Origin: Chelatococcus sp. YT9
GTDB taxonomy: Bacteria; Pseudomonadota; Alphaproteobacteria; Rhizobiales; Beijerinckiaceae
Direction: 5' to 3'
DNA length: 64,000 nucleotides
Assembly (NCBI RefSeq): GCF_018398315.1
Contig: NZ_JAHBRW010000001.1
Span: forward strand, 351,001-415,000
In this document: piece after piece, positions 24,862 through 33,160 of the stretch
Position numbering within the stretch: the stretch's first letter is position 1
How the letters are laid out: each line of letters starts with the position of its first letter
Made by a program: the position numbers and the translations under genes
The notes under the pieces: generated by a model
What the model was told of the DNA's origin: nothing
The model's input: only the letters and a program-made list of their open reading frames with translations
The model's database searches: none

Positions 24862-25347
24862 ATGACATCGAACACAACGACACCGGCCACGCACGAGCTT
24901 TCACTCACCCGCACGCTCGCAGCACCCCGCCATGCCGTTTTTCGTGCCTGGACCGATCCCGCCCTCCTGAAGGAGTGGTTCGCACCAAGACCGTGGAGCG
25001 TCAGCAAAGCTGAACTCGACGTTCGTCCTGGCGGCTCGAACTTCATCGTCATGCGCAGCCCGGACGGCGAGGATTATCCGAACCGCGGCGTTTATCTCGA
25101 AGTGGTGGAAAACGAGCGGCTCGTCATAACCGATGCCTACACTGAAGCTTGGGTTCCTTCCGAAAAGCCTTTCATCACGATCATCTTGACTTTTGAGGAC
25201 GAAGCCGGCGCCGCTGGGAAAACCCGTTATACTGCACGCGTCCGCCACTGGACTGCAGAAGATCGGGAAACCCATGAAGGGATGGGATTTCACGAGGGCT
25301 GGGGCCGCTGCACCGACCAATTGGAGGAGATCGCGGCGCGGCTGTGA
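24862..25347 (+). CDS. SRPBCC / AHSA1-family protein
   Basis: 161 residues with GAGGA about 6 bases before the ATG. The START-like fold motifs are present: Arg-Thr-Leu-Ala-Ala-Pro-Arg, Val-Phe-Arg-Ala-Trp-Thr-Asp-Pro, Leu-Lys-Glu-Trp-Phe, Asp-Val-Arg-Pro-Gly-Gly, and the C-terminal Gly-Trp-Gly-Arg-Cys-Thr-Asp-Gln-Leu. Such proteins bind small hydrophobic ligands or act in stress responses. It stands alone, divergent from the SDR gene across about 290 bases with no other gene. No specific role can be given. Confidence 0.88.
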   Translation: MTSNTTTPATHELSLTRTLAAPRHAVFRAWTDPALLKEWFAPRPWSVSKAELDVRPGGSNFIVMRSPDGEDYPNRGVYLEVVENERLVITDAYTEAWVPSEKPFITIILTFEDEAGAAGKTRYTARVRHWTAEDRETHEGMGFHEGWGRCTDQLEEIAARL

Positions 25348-25538
25348 GGCGAGCCGCCGATCTTGCAGCGAACCGGTCACGTCTCAAAGACCAACCGATG
25401 ACGCAATTGGTGGTTACCCCCAGGCGTGAGAATCAGGCATAGGGCGCATGGCAGCCGCTGCCCGAGAACCGGCGTCCTCGCGTCGGGCGGGTTGCGGCAC
25501 GACCGCTTCCGACTGTTTCGCAACCTTGAGGAAAAGCC

Positions 25539-25889
25539 ATGTCCCTCCTGAAGACCATCGCCACCTCGGCGCTCGGCGACGGTGTCGTGTCGAAGATCGC
25601 ACCGGATCGACTACTGGAAGGCGATCCGACATGCACGACCTGGGAGCAGGACGCGATCGAGGGCAAAGTGGAGACCGGCGTCTGGCAGATGACGCCGGGC
25701 AAGAACATCTCGGTCAAGAGCAACATCTATGAATTCTGCCACATCCTCGAAGGTGTCATCGAATTGACGGAAGACGGCAAGGAGCCTGTCACTTACCGAG
25801 CCGGCGACAGCTTTGTGATGAAGCCAGGCTTCGTCGGTACGTGGAAAACAGTCGAGACCGTCCGTAAGATCTACGTGATCATCGACTGA
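25539..25889 (+). CDS. Cupin-domain protein (EutQ-like single cupin)
   Basis: 116 residues, GAGGAAA before the ATG. The cupin core is visible from Thr-Pro-Gly-Lys-Asn through Cys-His-Ile-Leu-Glu-Gly to Ala-Gly-Asp-Ser-Phe-Val-Met-Lys-Pro-Gly-Phe. Only part of the usual metal-binding histidine set is present, so metal binding is uncertain. It would be a small cytoplasmic protein of unknown ligand. Followed by a strong terminator. Confidence 0.85.
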   Translation: MSLLKTIATSALGDGVVSKIAPDRLLEGDPTCTTWEQDAIEGKVETGVWQMTPGKNISVKSNIYEFCHILEGVIELTEDGKEPVTYRAGDSFVMKPGFVGTWKTVETVRKIYVIID

Positions 25890-25908
25890 TCGGTCCGCTT
25901 CATAAGAG

Positions 25909-25945
25909 GTCCACGGCCCCTAATCACATGGGGCCGTGGACTTTC
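25909..25945. terminator. Strong bidirectional terminator
   Basis: GTCCACGGCCCC at 25909-25920 pairs perfectly with GGGGCCGTGGAC at 25930-25941 across a nine-base loop, followed by CTTTC. It lies between the convergent cupin and DUF488 genes. Confidence 0.85.
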
Positions 25946-25988
25946 AGACCCCCTCGTGCATCCAAACGGGCTACCCCTTCCTTTAGCC

Positions 25989-26339
25989 TCACCGTCTTTC
26001 GAGGTAGTTCTTGAGGGCGACGGCGTTATTGTGAGCCGCCTCCCGCGATGCATAGAGAAGCGTGACAGGTCCCTTCGCGACGAGTTCTTCCAAAGGCTTC
26101 AAGGCTTCGGGGCTTGCATCGAGTTCCTGCGCATAGCGTTCGCAGAACTCGTCCCAGAGCTCAGGTTTGCTATGGAACAGCTCGCGGAGTTCGTTGCTCG
26201 GCGCTATATCGCGAAGCCAACCGGTAAGCTGGGCAGCGTCGCGACTGACGCCGCGTGGCCATAGTCGATCAACGAGCACCCGCGCGCCATCGGAAGGTGC
26301 CGGCGCCTCATAGATTCTCTTGGTCATGATGTTGGTCAT
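25989..26339 (-). CDS. DUF488-family protein
   Basis: 116 residues. The family's N-terminal Arg-Val-Leu-Val-Asp-Arg-Leu-Trp-Pro-Arg-Gly motif is exact, followed by Trp-Leu-Arg-Asp-Ile-Ala-Pro-Ser and the C-terminal Thr-Leu-Leu-Tyr-Ala-Ser-Arg. A second ATG four codons in may be used. The function of this widely conserved cytoplasmic family is not established. It is monocistronic. Confidence 0.92.
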   Translation of the reverse strand: MTNIMTKRIYEAPAPSDGARVLVDRLWPRGVSRDAAQLTGWLRDIAPSNELRELFHSKPELWDEFCERYAQELDASPEALKPLEELVAKGPVTLLYASREAAHNNAVALKNYLERR

Positions 26340-26739
26340 GTCAGCCCGCCGGCCTTTTTTGCCGCCCTGCTCCCCACGCGATCGTCTCAGGAGAATATCT
26401 CCCGGCCCAAGCCCGATCAGCCCAAGGTCGAACTATGCTGCCGAACGGAGGCACTCTGCAACCCCACGGAGCTGATCAGATGACGCTGGCGGTGAAGACA
26501 TTGGTGAACCCGCCCGGGCGCGCAGGCCAAGACGAGGGTTCGGCGACTCAACAGTGGACGTCTGCCATTTGGCTTGATTAGCGCATCGCACCGCCCTCGC
26601 GCCGCATGACGGACGACGGTGGCATGTTTCCAGGGCAGTTGCTCACACCGAGGCTTGGCGTAACACTGCGCCGGGAAACATCCCACGGATCTCGCCGCCG
26701 TAACGGCGTCGTCCCATTCGTCACCGAGGAAAGCATTTC
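26340..26739. other. Intergenic region, no gene seen
   Basis: About 400 bases between divergent DUF488 and GST genes. Open frames are short and carry no recognised pattern. It presumably holds two promoters. Confidence 0.4.
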
Positions 26740-27444
26740 ATGTCCGATCTTTCCACGTTCGCCATCACCGCACGCTGGCCAGCGCAGCATCCCGACCGGA
26801 TCCAGCTTTATTCCCTACCGACGCCGAACGGCGTCAAAGCCTCGATCATGCTGGAGGAAACTGGCCTGCCGTACGAGGCGCATACGATCAATATCGGCCA
26901 GAACGAGACATGGACTCCGGAGTTCCTGTCGCTCAATCCCAACGGCAAAATCCCGGCGATCATTGATCCCAATGGGCCGGACGGTAAGCCACTTGGCCTG
27001 TTCGAATCCGGCGCCATACTGCTCTATCTCGCCGAGAAGACCGGCCGCTTCCTGCCCACGGACGCGGCCGCGCGCTACGAAACCATTCAATGGGTCTTCT
27101 TCCAGATGGCCGCGGTGGGCCCGATGTTCGGTCAGCTGGGTTTCTTCCATAAATTTGCCGGCCGCGAAATCGAGGATAAGCGTCCGCTCGAGCGCTACCG
27201 GGCAGAATCGAAGCGCCTTCTCGGCGTTCTGGAGACGCGTCTTGCCGGCCGGGCGTGGATCATGGGAAGCGAATATACGATCGCGGACATATCGCTCCTT
27301 GGCTGGGTACGCAATCTCATTGGCTTCTACGGCGCGGGTGAACTCGTCGACTACGCCAGCTTGAAGAACGTGCCGCAGTGGCTCGAGCGTGGCCTCGCCC
27401 GCCCCGCCGTCCAGCGCGGCCTGGAAATTCCGGCGCGCCCCTGA
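26740..27444 (+). CDS. Glutathione S-transferase, Ure2p/YfcG-YghU (Nu) type
   Basis: 234 residues with GAGGAAAG about 8 bases upstream. The thioredoxin-like N-terminal domain has Leu-Tyr-Ser-Leu-Pro-Thr-Pro-Asn-Gly, the Asn-Pro-Asn-Gly-Lys-Ile-Pro-Ala cis-proline loop and Leu-Phe-Glu-Ser-Gly-Ala-Ile, which binds the gamma-glutamyl group. The C-terminal helical domain has Tyr-Thr-Ile-Ala-Asp-Ile. The Thr/Asn near residue 28 instead of a catalytic Tyr or Ser fits the Nu class with disulfide-reductase activity. Monocistronic, ending in a terminator. Confidence 0.93.
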   Translation: MSDLSTFAITARWPAQHPDRIQLYSLPTPNGVKASIMLEETGLPYEAHTINIGQNETWTPEFLSLNPNGKIPAIIDPNGPDGKPLGLFESGAILLYLAEKTGRFLPTDAAARYETIQWVFFQMAAVGPMFGQLGFFHKFAGREIEDKRPLERYRAESKRLLGVLETRLAGRAWIMGSEYTIADISLLGWVRNLIGFYGAGELVDYASLKNVPQWLERGLARPAVQRGLEIPARP

Positions 27445-27485
27445 GGAAACAGCAGCGGCCGCCGACGCGATCGCAGAACGACCAA

Positions 27486-27518
27486 GATCCCGGATGTTGC
27501 GATCCGGGATCCTTTCTT
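27486..27518. terminator. Bidirectional terminator
   Basis: GATCCCGGAT at 27486-27495 pairs perfectly with ATCCGGGATC at 27502-27511 over a six-base loop, followed by CTTTCTT. It separates the convergent GST and RraA-like genes. Confidence 0.85.
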
Positions 27519-27538
27519 CAAAACAACTTTGGAGGGGA

Positions 27539-28270
27539 TCACAGCTTCTTGTAGCGGCCGTAGACCTCCTCCGCGTCATTCGCCGGATCGGCAAAATCCG
27601 CGCGGGCGCGTGTTTCGGTCGCGGCGTGCTCCTCTGCGAGCCGCAGCACCTCGATGGCCCGTTCCTTCGGGATCACGAGGACGCCATCAATGTCACCGAA
27701 CATGAAGTCGCCTGGATTGACCGTGACGGTCGCGCTCAGGTTCCCCCGCAAGGTAATTGGCTGCTGCCAGCGGTAGTAGCTCCAGCGCGCAACAGCTTCG
27801 ACCGGCGAGTGGTAGCGGCGGAAGCATGGAAAATCCATCTTGAGGATAAGCCCGCTATCGCGAATTCCACCGTCGATGACAGCGCCGGTCACGCCCTTGG
27901 CACGCCCGAGCACGGCATTCATCTCGCCGTAATGCGCTACCCTGGCGTCGAAGCCGCAATCGCGGACATCGACGCAGGGATGGCGCATATCGCCGAACAT
28001 CTTGATGCGCCGCTCGCGAAGCCCAGGATCACCGGTCGGGTCGGCAATCCCCTGCACGGTGAAGGCCGGCCCTGCGATGACCATGTCATCCCGGAGCGGC
28101 CGGATATCCGTGGCGAGCGACTGGTTGGGCAGGCCCATCTCATCCATGATGTCATAGACAAGCCCCGTATAAAGCCGCCTATATCGCTCGATGACATCGA
28201 GAATATCCAGCGTTCCTGGCAAGACATTGAACGTCATTATGCTACTCATACCTTGTGGATTGGAGTGCAT
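27539..28270 (-). CDS. RraA-like / HMG-aldolase-family protein
   Basis: 243 residues; internal ATGs at 28249 and 28237 are alternative starts. The family core Gly-Ala-Val-Ile-Asp-Gly-Gly-Ile-Arg-Asp and Pro-Gly-Asp-Phe-Met-Phe-Gly-Asp-Ile-Asp-Gly-Val are present. These are the Arg-Asp metal/pyruvate-site residues of 4-hydroxy-4-methyl-2-oxoglutarate/4-carboxy-4-hydroxy-2-oxoadipate aldolases and oxaloacetate decarboxylases, which also include the RNase E regulator RraA. It starts 21 bases after the peptide-type binding-protein gene and is cotranscribed with it, so a catabolic aldolase or decarboxylase role is more likely than RNase control. Confidence 0.87.
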   Translation of the reverse strand: MHSNPQGMSSIMTFNVLPGTLDILDVIERYRRLYTGLVYDIMDEMGLPNQSLATDIRPLRDDMVIAGPAFTVQGIADPTGDPGLRERRIKMFGDMRHPCVDVRDCGFDARVAHYGEMNAVLGRAKGVTGAVIDGGIRDSGLILKMDFPCFRRYHSPVEAVARWSYYRWQQPITLRGNLSATVTVNPGDFMFGDIDGVLVIPKERAIEVLRLAEEHAATETRARADFADPANDAEEVYGRYKKL

Positions 28271-28291
28271 GATATCTAAGTGGGAACATGG

Positions 28292-29854
28292 TCAGCTCTT
28301 GGCGACCCACGCTTCCGCCAACTGCCAGGCACCACCGGAATCCAAGATGATATTCTGGAGTTCTTTGCGTGCAACATGGCGCGCCTCGCGGAAGAACAGC
28401 CATGAGTAGTAGTTATTGGTGTTCAGCACCGTTTGCAGCTGCTTATAGATTGCTTTGCGCTTAACCTGATCTGTCTCCTCCCGCCCCTGATCCACCAGCT
28501 TGAAGACCTCCTCGTCGCTGATACCAGACCAGTTTTGGGCGGCGGTGCGTCCAAAGAAGGGCCCGAAAACCTGATCCGGATCAGCCCGTGGCACGTTAAC
28601 GCGGCCGATGGCGATCTCATGCTGGTGATCGAGCACCTTCGGCACCCAGGCTTGCCGCTCGAGAATCTCGATTTCCAGATTGATCTTAAAGGGCTTGAGC
28701 TGTGCCTGAACGATCTGCGCAACCTGGGTGTCGGGATCGCGCTGGATGATCGAGAGCTTGGCACTGAATCCGTTGGGCTGACCGCCCTCCTTGAGAAGCT
28801 CCTGCACCTTGGCCGGATTAAGGCTCGGCGCGGGCACACTCGCGTCGAAGGCCCAATCCGTTGGAGGCACCCACGTGGGAGTGACCGCACCGAAGCCACG
28901 CGTGATGCCCTTCATCAAGACATTGCGATCAACGCCATAATTGATAGCGGCGCGCAGAGCCGGGTTCGTAAATATTCCCTTCGTGACGTTGAAGGTCATC
29001 CATTGCGCTATGCCTGGCGGAACGGCAATAAGCTTCAACGCGGGATTTGCTTGAACTTCCTCAAAATCGCGCGGGGTCACGCCATCCACCAGCTGCACGC
29101 CGCCCGACTTGACCTCGACCATCTTGACGGCCGTCGTCGGAATGATGCGCAAGACCACCGCGTCTGAATAGGGAAGCTTCTTCCCGTCCGCGCCATCACG
29201 CCAGTAGCGCTCGTTGCGGACGAAGCGAATGTGGCTGCCGCCAACCCACTCGGCAAATTTGTAGGGTCCCGTGCCGACAGGCTGCCTGCCGAAGTCCTGT
29301 CCCAACTTCTTCAATGCGGCAGGCGAACACATCATGCCGGCTTCGACCGCCAGGGACGCGAGGGCGGCACCCGATGGTTTCTTGAGCTTCACACGAACCG
29401 TCATGGGATCGATCGCCTCGGCGCCGGCGAGATCCGCGAGATCTGGCGTGCGCGGTGCCGTCGACCCTGGGGCAATGACGCGGGAAATATTCGCAACGAC
29501 GGCGGCCGCGTCGAAAGGCTCCCCGTCATGAAAAACGACGTTCTCTCGCAATTTGAATACGATCGACTGCTTATCTTCGGACCACTCCCAGCTTTTAGCA
29601 AGCGAGGGCTGCAGATTACCTTGCTCATCGAACTTGAGAAGTCCCTCGAACATTTGAATCAACGCATAGCGGTCGGAGGTCGGCGCGTCTCCCATGATGG
29701 GATCAAGGCTCTTGGGCTGGAGGTCCATGGAAGCCGTAATGGTACCTCCGCGGACCGGCGCGCCCTGGGCCAAAGCCGGAAAACCGGAAAGGCCAGCGAC
29801 CAAACCAGCGCCCGAGGCGCCGATCAATAACCCGCGACGTGAAATGATGGTCAT
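28292..29854 (-). CDS. ABC transporter substrate-binding protein, family 5 (peptide/nickel/opine type)
   Basis: 520 residues from the ATG at 29854, which has GGAGGAGA five bases upstream. The Tat-like signal Ser-Arg-Arg-Gly-Leu-Leu-Ile-Gly precedes a hydrophobic stretch and Ala-Leu-Ala-Gln. The mature part shows SBP_bac_5 marks: Leu-Asp-Pro-Ile, Phe-Glu-Gly-Leu-Leu, Pro-Ser-Leu-Ala-Lys-Ser-Trp-Glu, Phe-His-Asp-Gly-Glu-Pro-Phe, and Val-Gly-Thr-Gly-Pro-Tyr-Lys-Phe. It delivers peptides, opines, glycosides or similar to the permeases encoded divergently at 30.9-32.9 kb. The ligand is unknown. Confidence 0.93.
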   Translation of the reverse strand: MTIISRRGLLIGASGAGLVAGLSGFPALAQGAPVRGGTITASMDLQPKSLDPIMGDAPTSDRYALIQMFEGLLKFDEQGNLQPSLAKSWEWSEDKQSIVFKLRENVVFHDGEPFDAAAVVANISRVIAPGSTAPRTPDLADLAGAEAIDPMTVRVKLKKPSGAALASLAVEAGMMCSPAALKKLGQDFGRQPVGTGPYKFAEWVGGSHIRFVRNERYWRDGADGKKLPYSDAVVLRIIPTTAVKMVEVKSGGVQLVDGVTPRDFEEVQANPALKLIAVPPGIAQWMTFNVTKGIFTNPALRAAINYGVDRNVLMKGITRGFGAVTPTWVPPTDWAFDASVPAPSLNPAKVQELLKEGGQPNGFSAKLSIIQRDPDTQVAQIVQAQLKPFKINLEIEILERQAWVPKVLDHQHEIAIGRVNVPRADPDQVFGPFFGRTAAQNWSGISDEEVFKLVDQGREETDQVKRKAIYKQLQTVLNTNNYYSWLFFREARHVARKELQNIILDSGGAWQLAEAWVAKS

Positions 29855-29909
29855 GAAAGGTCTCCTCCAAACGGGCACGCGCGGCATCCGCGGCGCCTCA
29901 TTGCGACCT

Positions 29910-29924
29910 ACATATCAGATATGT
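29910..29924. promoter_or_regulatory. Candidate GntR operator
   Basis: ACATATCAGATATGT is a perfect palindrome with 7-base arms and one central base. It lies 55 bases upstream of the binding-protein start, in the region shared with the divergent GntR gene, and is a good candidate for autoregulation and control of both transporter halves. Confidence 0.6.
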
Positions 29925-30142
29925 TTGCGGACGAGCAATAGGGTTTACAGGTAGGCATGCAGGGCACGCCAACATCTGCGAACCACAGTAGGCAATTCCC
30001 GATTGATCGCTCTATTCTTAATTATTCTATTATGTCAGCCGCATAAGCGAAGGAAGGGGAGCCGGTAATCCCTGAGGGAAATTCCAGCCTATCAGGTAGG
30101 CCGTCGATTGACCGAGTGCAACTATTAAGATATCTGTTAGGT

Positions 30143-30880
30143 ATGTTGGACACGCCCGCAACAACGAACGACAAACAGCGCCTGACCGAAACGGTCACCC
30201 AATTCATTATCGACAGGGTGAGCCAAAAGGTTTTTCGCCCCGGGGATTCCCTGCCTTCCGAGGCTGAGCTCGCACGCCAGCTCAATGTCTCGAAACCGGT
30301 CGTGCGCGAGGCGCTGGGCCGGCTCGCGGCCCTTGGCATCGTCCAGATTCAGCAAGGCAAGCCCACCACCATCCAGGGGCTGACCGTGGCGCCGCTGGAC
30401 CAGTTTCTGCGGCTTGCCGTGCGCACCATCGACAACGGGCTGCGCGAGGCCATTGAGCTACGGCGCGCCGTCGAAACCGAGATCGCCGCTCTGGCAGCGG
30501 AAAGGGCAACGCCACTGCAGATCGAGCAAGTTGAGAACGCTCTCGACAAGTTGAAACGCAATATCGATGGCAGCCTGGAACGATGGCTGCAGGCAGATTT
30601 TTCATTTCATGTCGCTCTTGCTCGCTGTTCCGATAATACGCTGTTTGAACACTTCATGGAGGCGCTTGGCGATACGATCCGCTTTACGCAGCGCGCGCTC
30701 GGTCTTCAGCGTGACCTGCGCGATCCGGCCGCCACCTTCGCTCGACACAAAGCAATCGTCGACGCCTTGAAGGCGAAAGATCCGGCGGCCGCCCGCGCGG
30801 CGATGATCACGCATTTTGCCTTTACTGACGCTGTCGTGGCAGAGATCGCGCGCGACCATCGCCGTCTTGATCGGTTCTGA
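30143..30880 (+). CDS. GntR-family regulator, FadR (FCD) subfamily
   Basis: 245 residues from the ATG at 30143; an upstream GTG at 30116 is in frame. The winged helix (about 15-75) has Phe-Arg-Pro-Gly-Asp-Ser-Leu-Pro-Ser-Glu-Ala-Glu-Leu-Ala and Arg-Glu-Ala-Leu-Gly-Arg-Leu-Ala. The all-helical FCD domain shows Glu-Leu-Arg-Arg-Ala-Val-Glu and the metal-binding His set in Phe-His-Val-Ala-Leu and the late Ala-Arg-His-Lys. It is followed after three bases by the permease gene and is divergent from the binding-protein gene, so it is the local regulator of the transporter. Confidence 0.92.
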   Translation: MLDTPATTNDKQRLTETVTQFIIDRVSQKVFRPGDSLPSEAELARQLNVSKPVVREALGRLAALGIVQIQQGKPTTIQGLTVAPLDQFLRLAVRTIDNGLREAIELRRAVETEIAALAAERATPLQIEQVENALDKLKRNIDGSLERWLQADFSFHVALARCSDNTLFEHFMEALGDTIRFTQRALGLQRDLRDPAATFARHKAIVDALKAKDPAAARAAMITHFAFTDAVVAEIARDHRRLDRF

Positions 30881-30883
30881 GTC

Positions 30884-31825
30884 ATGTTCAACTATTTCTC
30901 CCGAAAGTTGGTACAGATGCTACCTGTGGCGTTTTTCGTCACAGTTATCGTCTTCGCATTGACCAACCTGTTGCCTGGTGACCCCACCGTGACCATTCTG
31001 GGCGAGCAGGCGACAGCCGAGCAGCGCGCGGCGGTGCGCGTGGAATACGGGCTCGACCAGCCAGCGCCGGTCCGCTACGTGACATGGCTCGGCCGAGTCG
31101 TCCAAGGCGATTTCGGCCGCTCATTACGCACGCGCGAGGACGTGGGGGACATGCTCAGTGCGCGCATACCGGTGACGCTGGAACTTGCCTTTCTGTCCAT
31201 ACTGATTGCTGTTGCCATCGGCGTACCGGCCGGGATCATCGCGGCGCGTTTTCGTGGCACGGTGATCGATGTGATGACCAGCTTTCTTGCTATGTCTTCG
31301 GTTGCCATCCCTTATTTCTGGATGGGTGTACTACTCATTATGCTATTTTCGTTGAAGCTCGGCTGGCTTCCGGCATCCGGCTACATCCGCTTCGTCGACG
31401 ATCCGGCGGAAAACCTCCGCCTCATGATCCTGCCTGCCCTGACCATCGGCACCGCCTTCGCCGCGCTGGTCATGCGGCAGACCCGCGCCTCAATGCTGCA
31501 GATCCTCTCGCTCGACTATATCCGCACCGCCCGCGCCAAAGGCCTCAGCGAGCTCATCGTGGTGCTCCGGCACGGCCTGCGCAACGCGCTGATCCCGGTG
31601 ATCACCGTGATTGGGCTGCAAATCGGTGCGCTGCTCGGCGGTGCGGTCGTGACCGAGACCGTTTTCGCGCTGCCGGGGCTCGGCCGCATGCTGGTAGATG
31701 GCATCTTCCAGCGGGATTTCCCGGTCATTCAGGGCGCTATCCTATTCATCGTCATCGCTGTCTTCGCGGTTAATCTTTTTACCGACTTCATTTACCGCGT
31801 ACTCGATCCGCGAGTTCAGGTATAG
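30884..31825 (+). CDS. Peptide-type ABC transporter permease (DppB/OppB type)
   Basis: 313 residues. The OppB-type N-terminus has Leu-Val-Gln-Met-Leu-Pro-Val-Ala followed by a membrane segment and Asn-Leu-Leu-Pro-Gly-Asp-Pro. About six membrane segments are predicted, and the ATPase-contact loop Tyr-Ile-Arg-Thr-Ala-Arg-Ala-Lys-Gly-Leu-Ser is present. The C-terminus ends Tyr-Arg-Val-Leu-Asp-Pro-Arg-Val, usual for this family. It forms the inner-membrane channel with the next gene product. Confidence 0.95.
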   Translation: MFNYFSRKLVQMLPVAFFVTVIVFALTNLLPGDPTVTILGEQATAEQRAAVRVEYGLDQPAPVRYVTWLGRVVQGDFGRSLRTREDVGDMLSARIPVTLELAFLSILIAVAIGVPAGIIAARFRGTVIDVMTSFLAMSSVAIPYFWMGVLLIMLFSLKLGWLPASGYIRFVDDPAENLRLMILPALTIGTAFAALVMRQTRASMLQILSLDYIRTARAKGLSELIVVLRHGLRNALIPVITVIGLQIGALLGGAVVTETVFALPGLGRMLVDGIFQRDFPVIQGAILFIVIAVFAVNLFTDFIYRVLDPRVQV

Positions 31826-31962
31826 GCCGTCCGAGCGTAGGCTTTTAAAGGTAACTCTGACCATACGCGCTCACCAACTCTTTCGGCCCAAGCACTGCCG
31901 ACTGGACCCTCTGGCCACAGTCAAGGGGCGCCACAACGAGCGCATCAAATGAAGGTAGCACC

Positions 31963-32865
31963 GTGACCCACGTGAGCTCCATGGCCGAGATTCCATCGTC
32001 GGGCCGCCTGCGCGCGTCCCGGTCACCCGGCGCGATCTTTCTGCGGCGTGTCCTCACATCATGGCAGGGCGCATTCGGTGTGACAGCTCTCGTCATCATC
32101 GCGCTGCTTGGGCTGCTCGCACCCTGGATCTCGCCCTATTCGCCGATCGAGATCGACCCTGAAGCCTTCATGGAGCCGCCAAATGCGGCCCATTGGTTCG
32201 GCACGGACGAAATCGGGCGAGACGTGCTTTCTCGCGTGCTCCATGGCGCGACTGTCTCGTTACAGGTCGTCGTCTTTGCAATCGCCATTGCGCTCGCTGC
32301 CGGCTCCCTGCTCGGGCTGATTTCCGGCTGGCTGGGCGGCCGCTGGGATGCGCTGATCATGCGCATCATGGACGCTTTCCTCGCCTTTCCGCTCCTGGTC
32401 CTGGCGCTCGCCATCGTAGCCGTGCTCGGCCCTGATCTCATGAACGCGATGCTGGCGATCGCCATCACGAAGACGCCGGGCTTCGCGAGGCTGGTCCGCA
32501 GCGAGGTCCTCGCCTTGCGCGAGATCGACTATGTCAAGGCTGCGGAATCGGTCGGTGTCAGCAACACGCGCATTCTTCTGCGCCATGTTTGGCCCAACGT
32601 CTCCGGCAACGTCATCGTTTACGGCTCCCTGTCCGCCTCCCAGGCCCTGATCACGGAAAGCGCATTGTCGTTCCTCGGCCTCGGGGTGCAGCCGCCTACG
32701 CCGAGCTGGGGCTACATGGTGGCCACCGGCATTCAGTTCTACCAGTCCTGGTGGATGAGCTTCTTTCCGGGCTTGGCCATCTTCATAACTGTACTCGCCT
32801 TCAACTTCCTGGGCGACGCCGTTCGCGACGCACTCGACGCTCGACTCGGCGGACGCCGCGACTAG
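31963..32865 (+). CDS. Peptide-type ABC transporter permease (DppC/OppC type)
   Basis: 300 residues. The N-terminal segment precedes Leu-Ala-Pro-Trp-Ile-Ser-Pro-Tyr and the periplasmic His-Trp-Phe-Gly-Thr-Asp-Glu-Ile-Gly-Arg-Asp motif typical of DppC. The contact loop Tyr-Val-Lys-Ala-Ala-Glu-Ser-Val-Gly-Val-Ser and the end Gly-Asp-Ala-Val-Arg-Asp-Ala-Leu-Asp-Ala-Arg are present. It lies 137 bases after the DppB-type gene. No DppD/DppF ATPase genes follow, so the ATPases must be encoded elsewhere or have been lost. Confidence 0.95.
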   Translation: MTHVSSMAEIPSSGRLRASRSPGAIFLRRVLTSWQGAFGVTALVIIALLGLLAPWISPYSPIEIDPEAFMEPPNAAHWFGTDEIGRDVLSRVLHGATVSLQVVVFAIAIALAAGSLLGLISGWLGGRWDALIMRIMDAFLAFPLLVLALAIVAVLGPDLMNAMLAIAITKTPGFARLVRSEVLALREIDYVKAAESVGVSNTRILLRHVWPNVSGNVIVYGSLSASQALITESALSFLGLGVQPPTPSWGYMVATGIQFYQSWWMSFFPGLAIFITVLAFNFLGDAVRDALDARLGGRRD

Positions 32866-33160
32866 GGGGTCAACCCGCCCGTGACGGAGATGCTTCTGTC
32901 CAGGGCCGGACATCTGCCCGACCATTTCAATGCGGAGCAGGTCCCCAACGGAGCCTGCTTGAGACGCTACCTGCCGCCGTCGATCGCTGACGACGGAGTT
33001 CAGCGGATGACGCTCATTTCAACAGGAAAATCGTCGACATGAAGGTGCGCTACGAGGCGATACGCTGCGCGCCGAGAAAATCTCTCTAATGAACATTGGC
33101 GACAAGCTTGGGGTTGCATCCGCGCACGGGGCAGCCCCTTGGCCAACGTGCACGACATAT
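32866..33160. other. Intergenic region where ATPase genes would be expected
   Basis: Just under 300 bases between the DppC-type gene and the convergent HPP-CBS gene. A GTG frame at about 32881 runs for some 50 codons without a recognised domain; other frames are shorter. It contains no Walker motif. It may be the scar of deleted transporter or catabolic genes, or a short unrecognised peptide gene. Confidence 0.35.

Noticed and set aside
32866..33160. Degraded DppD/DppF ATPase gene
   Set aside because: No Walker, signature or other ATPase remnant can be read in any frame, so the loss is only a guess.
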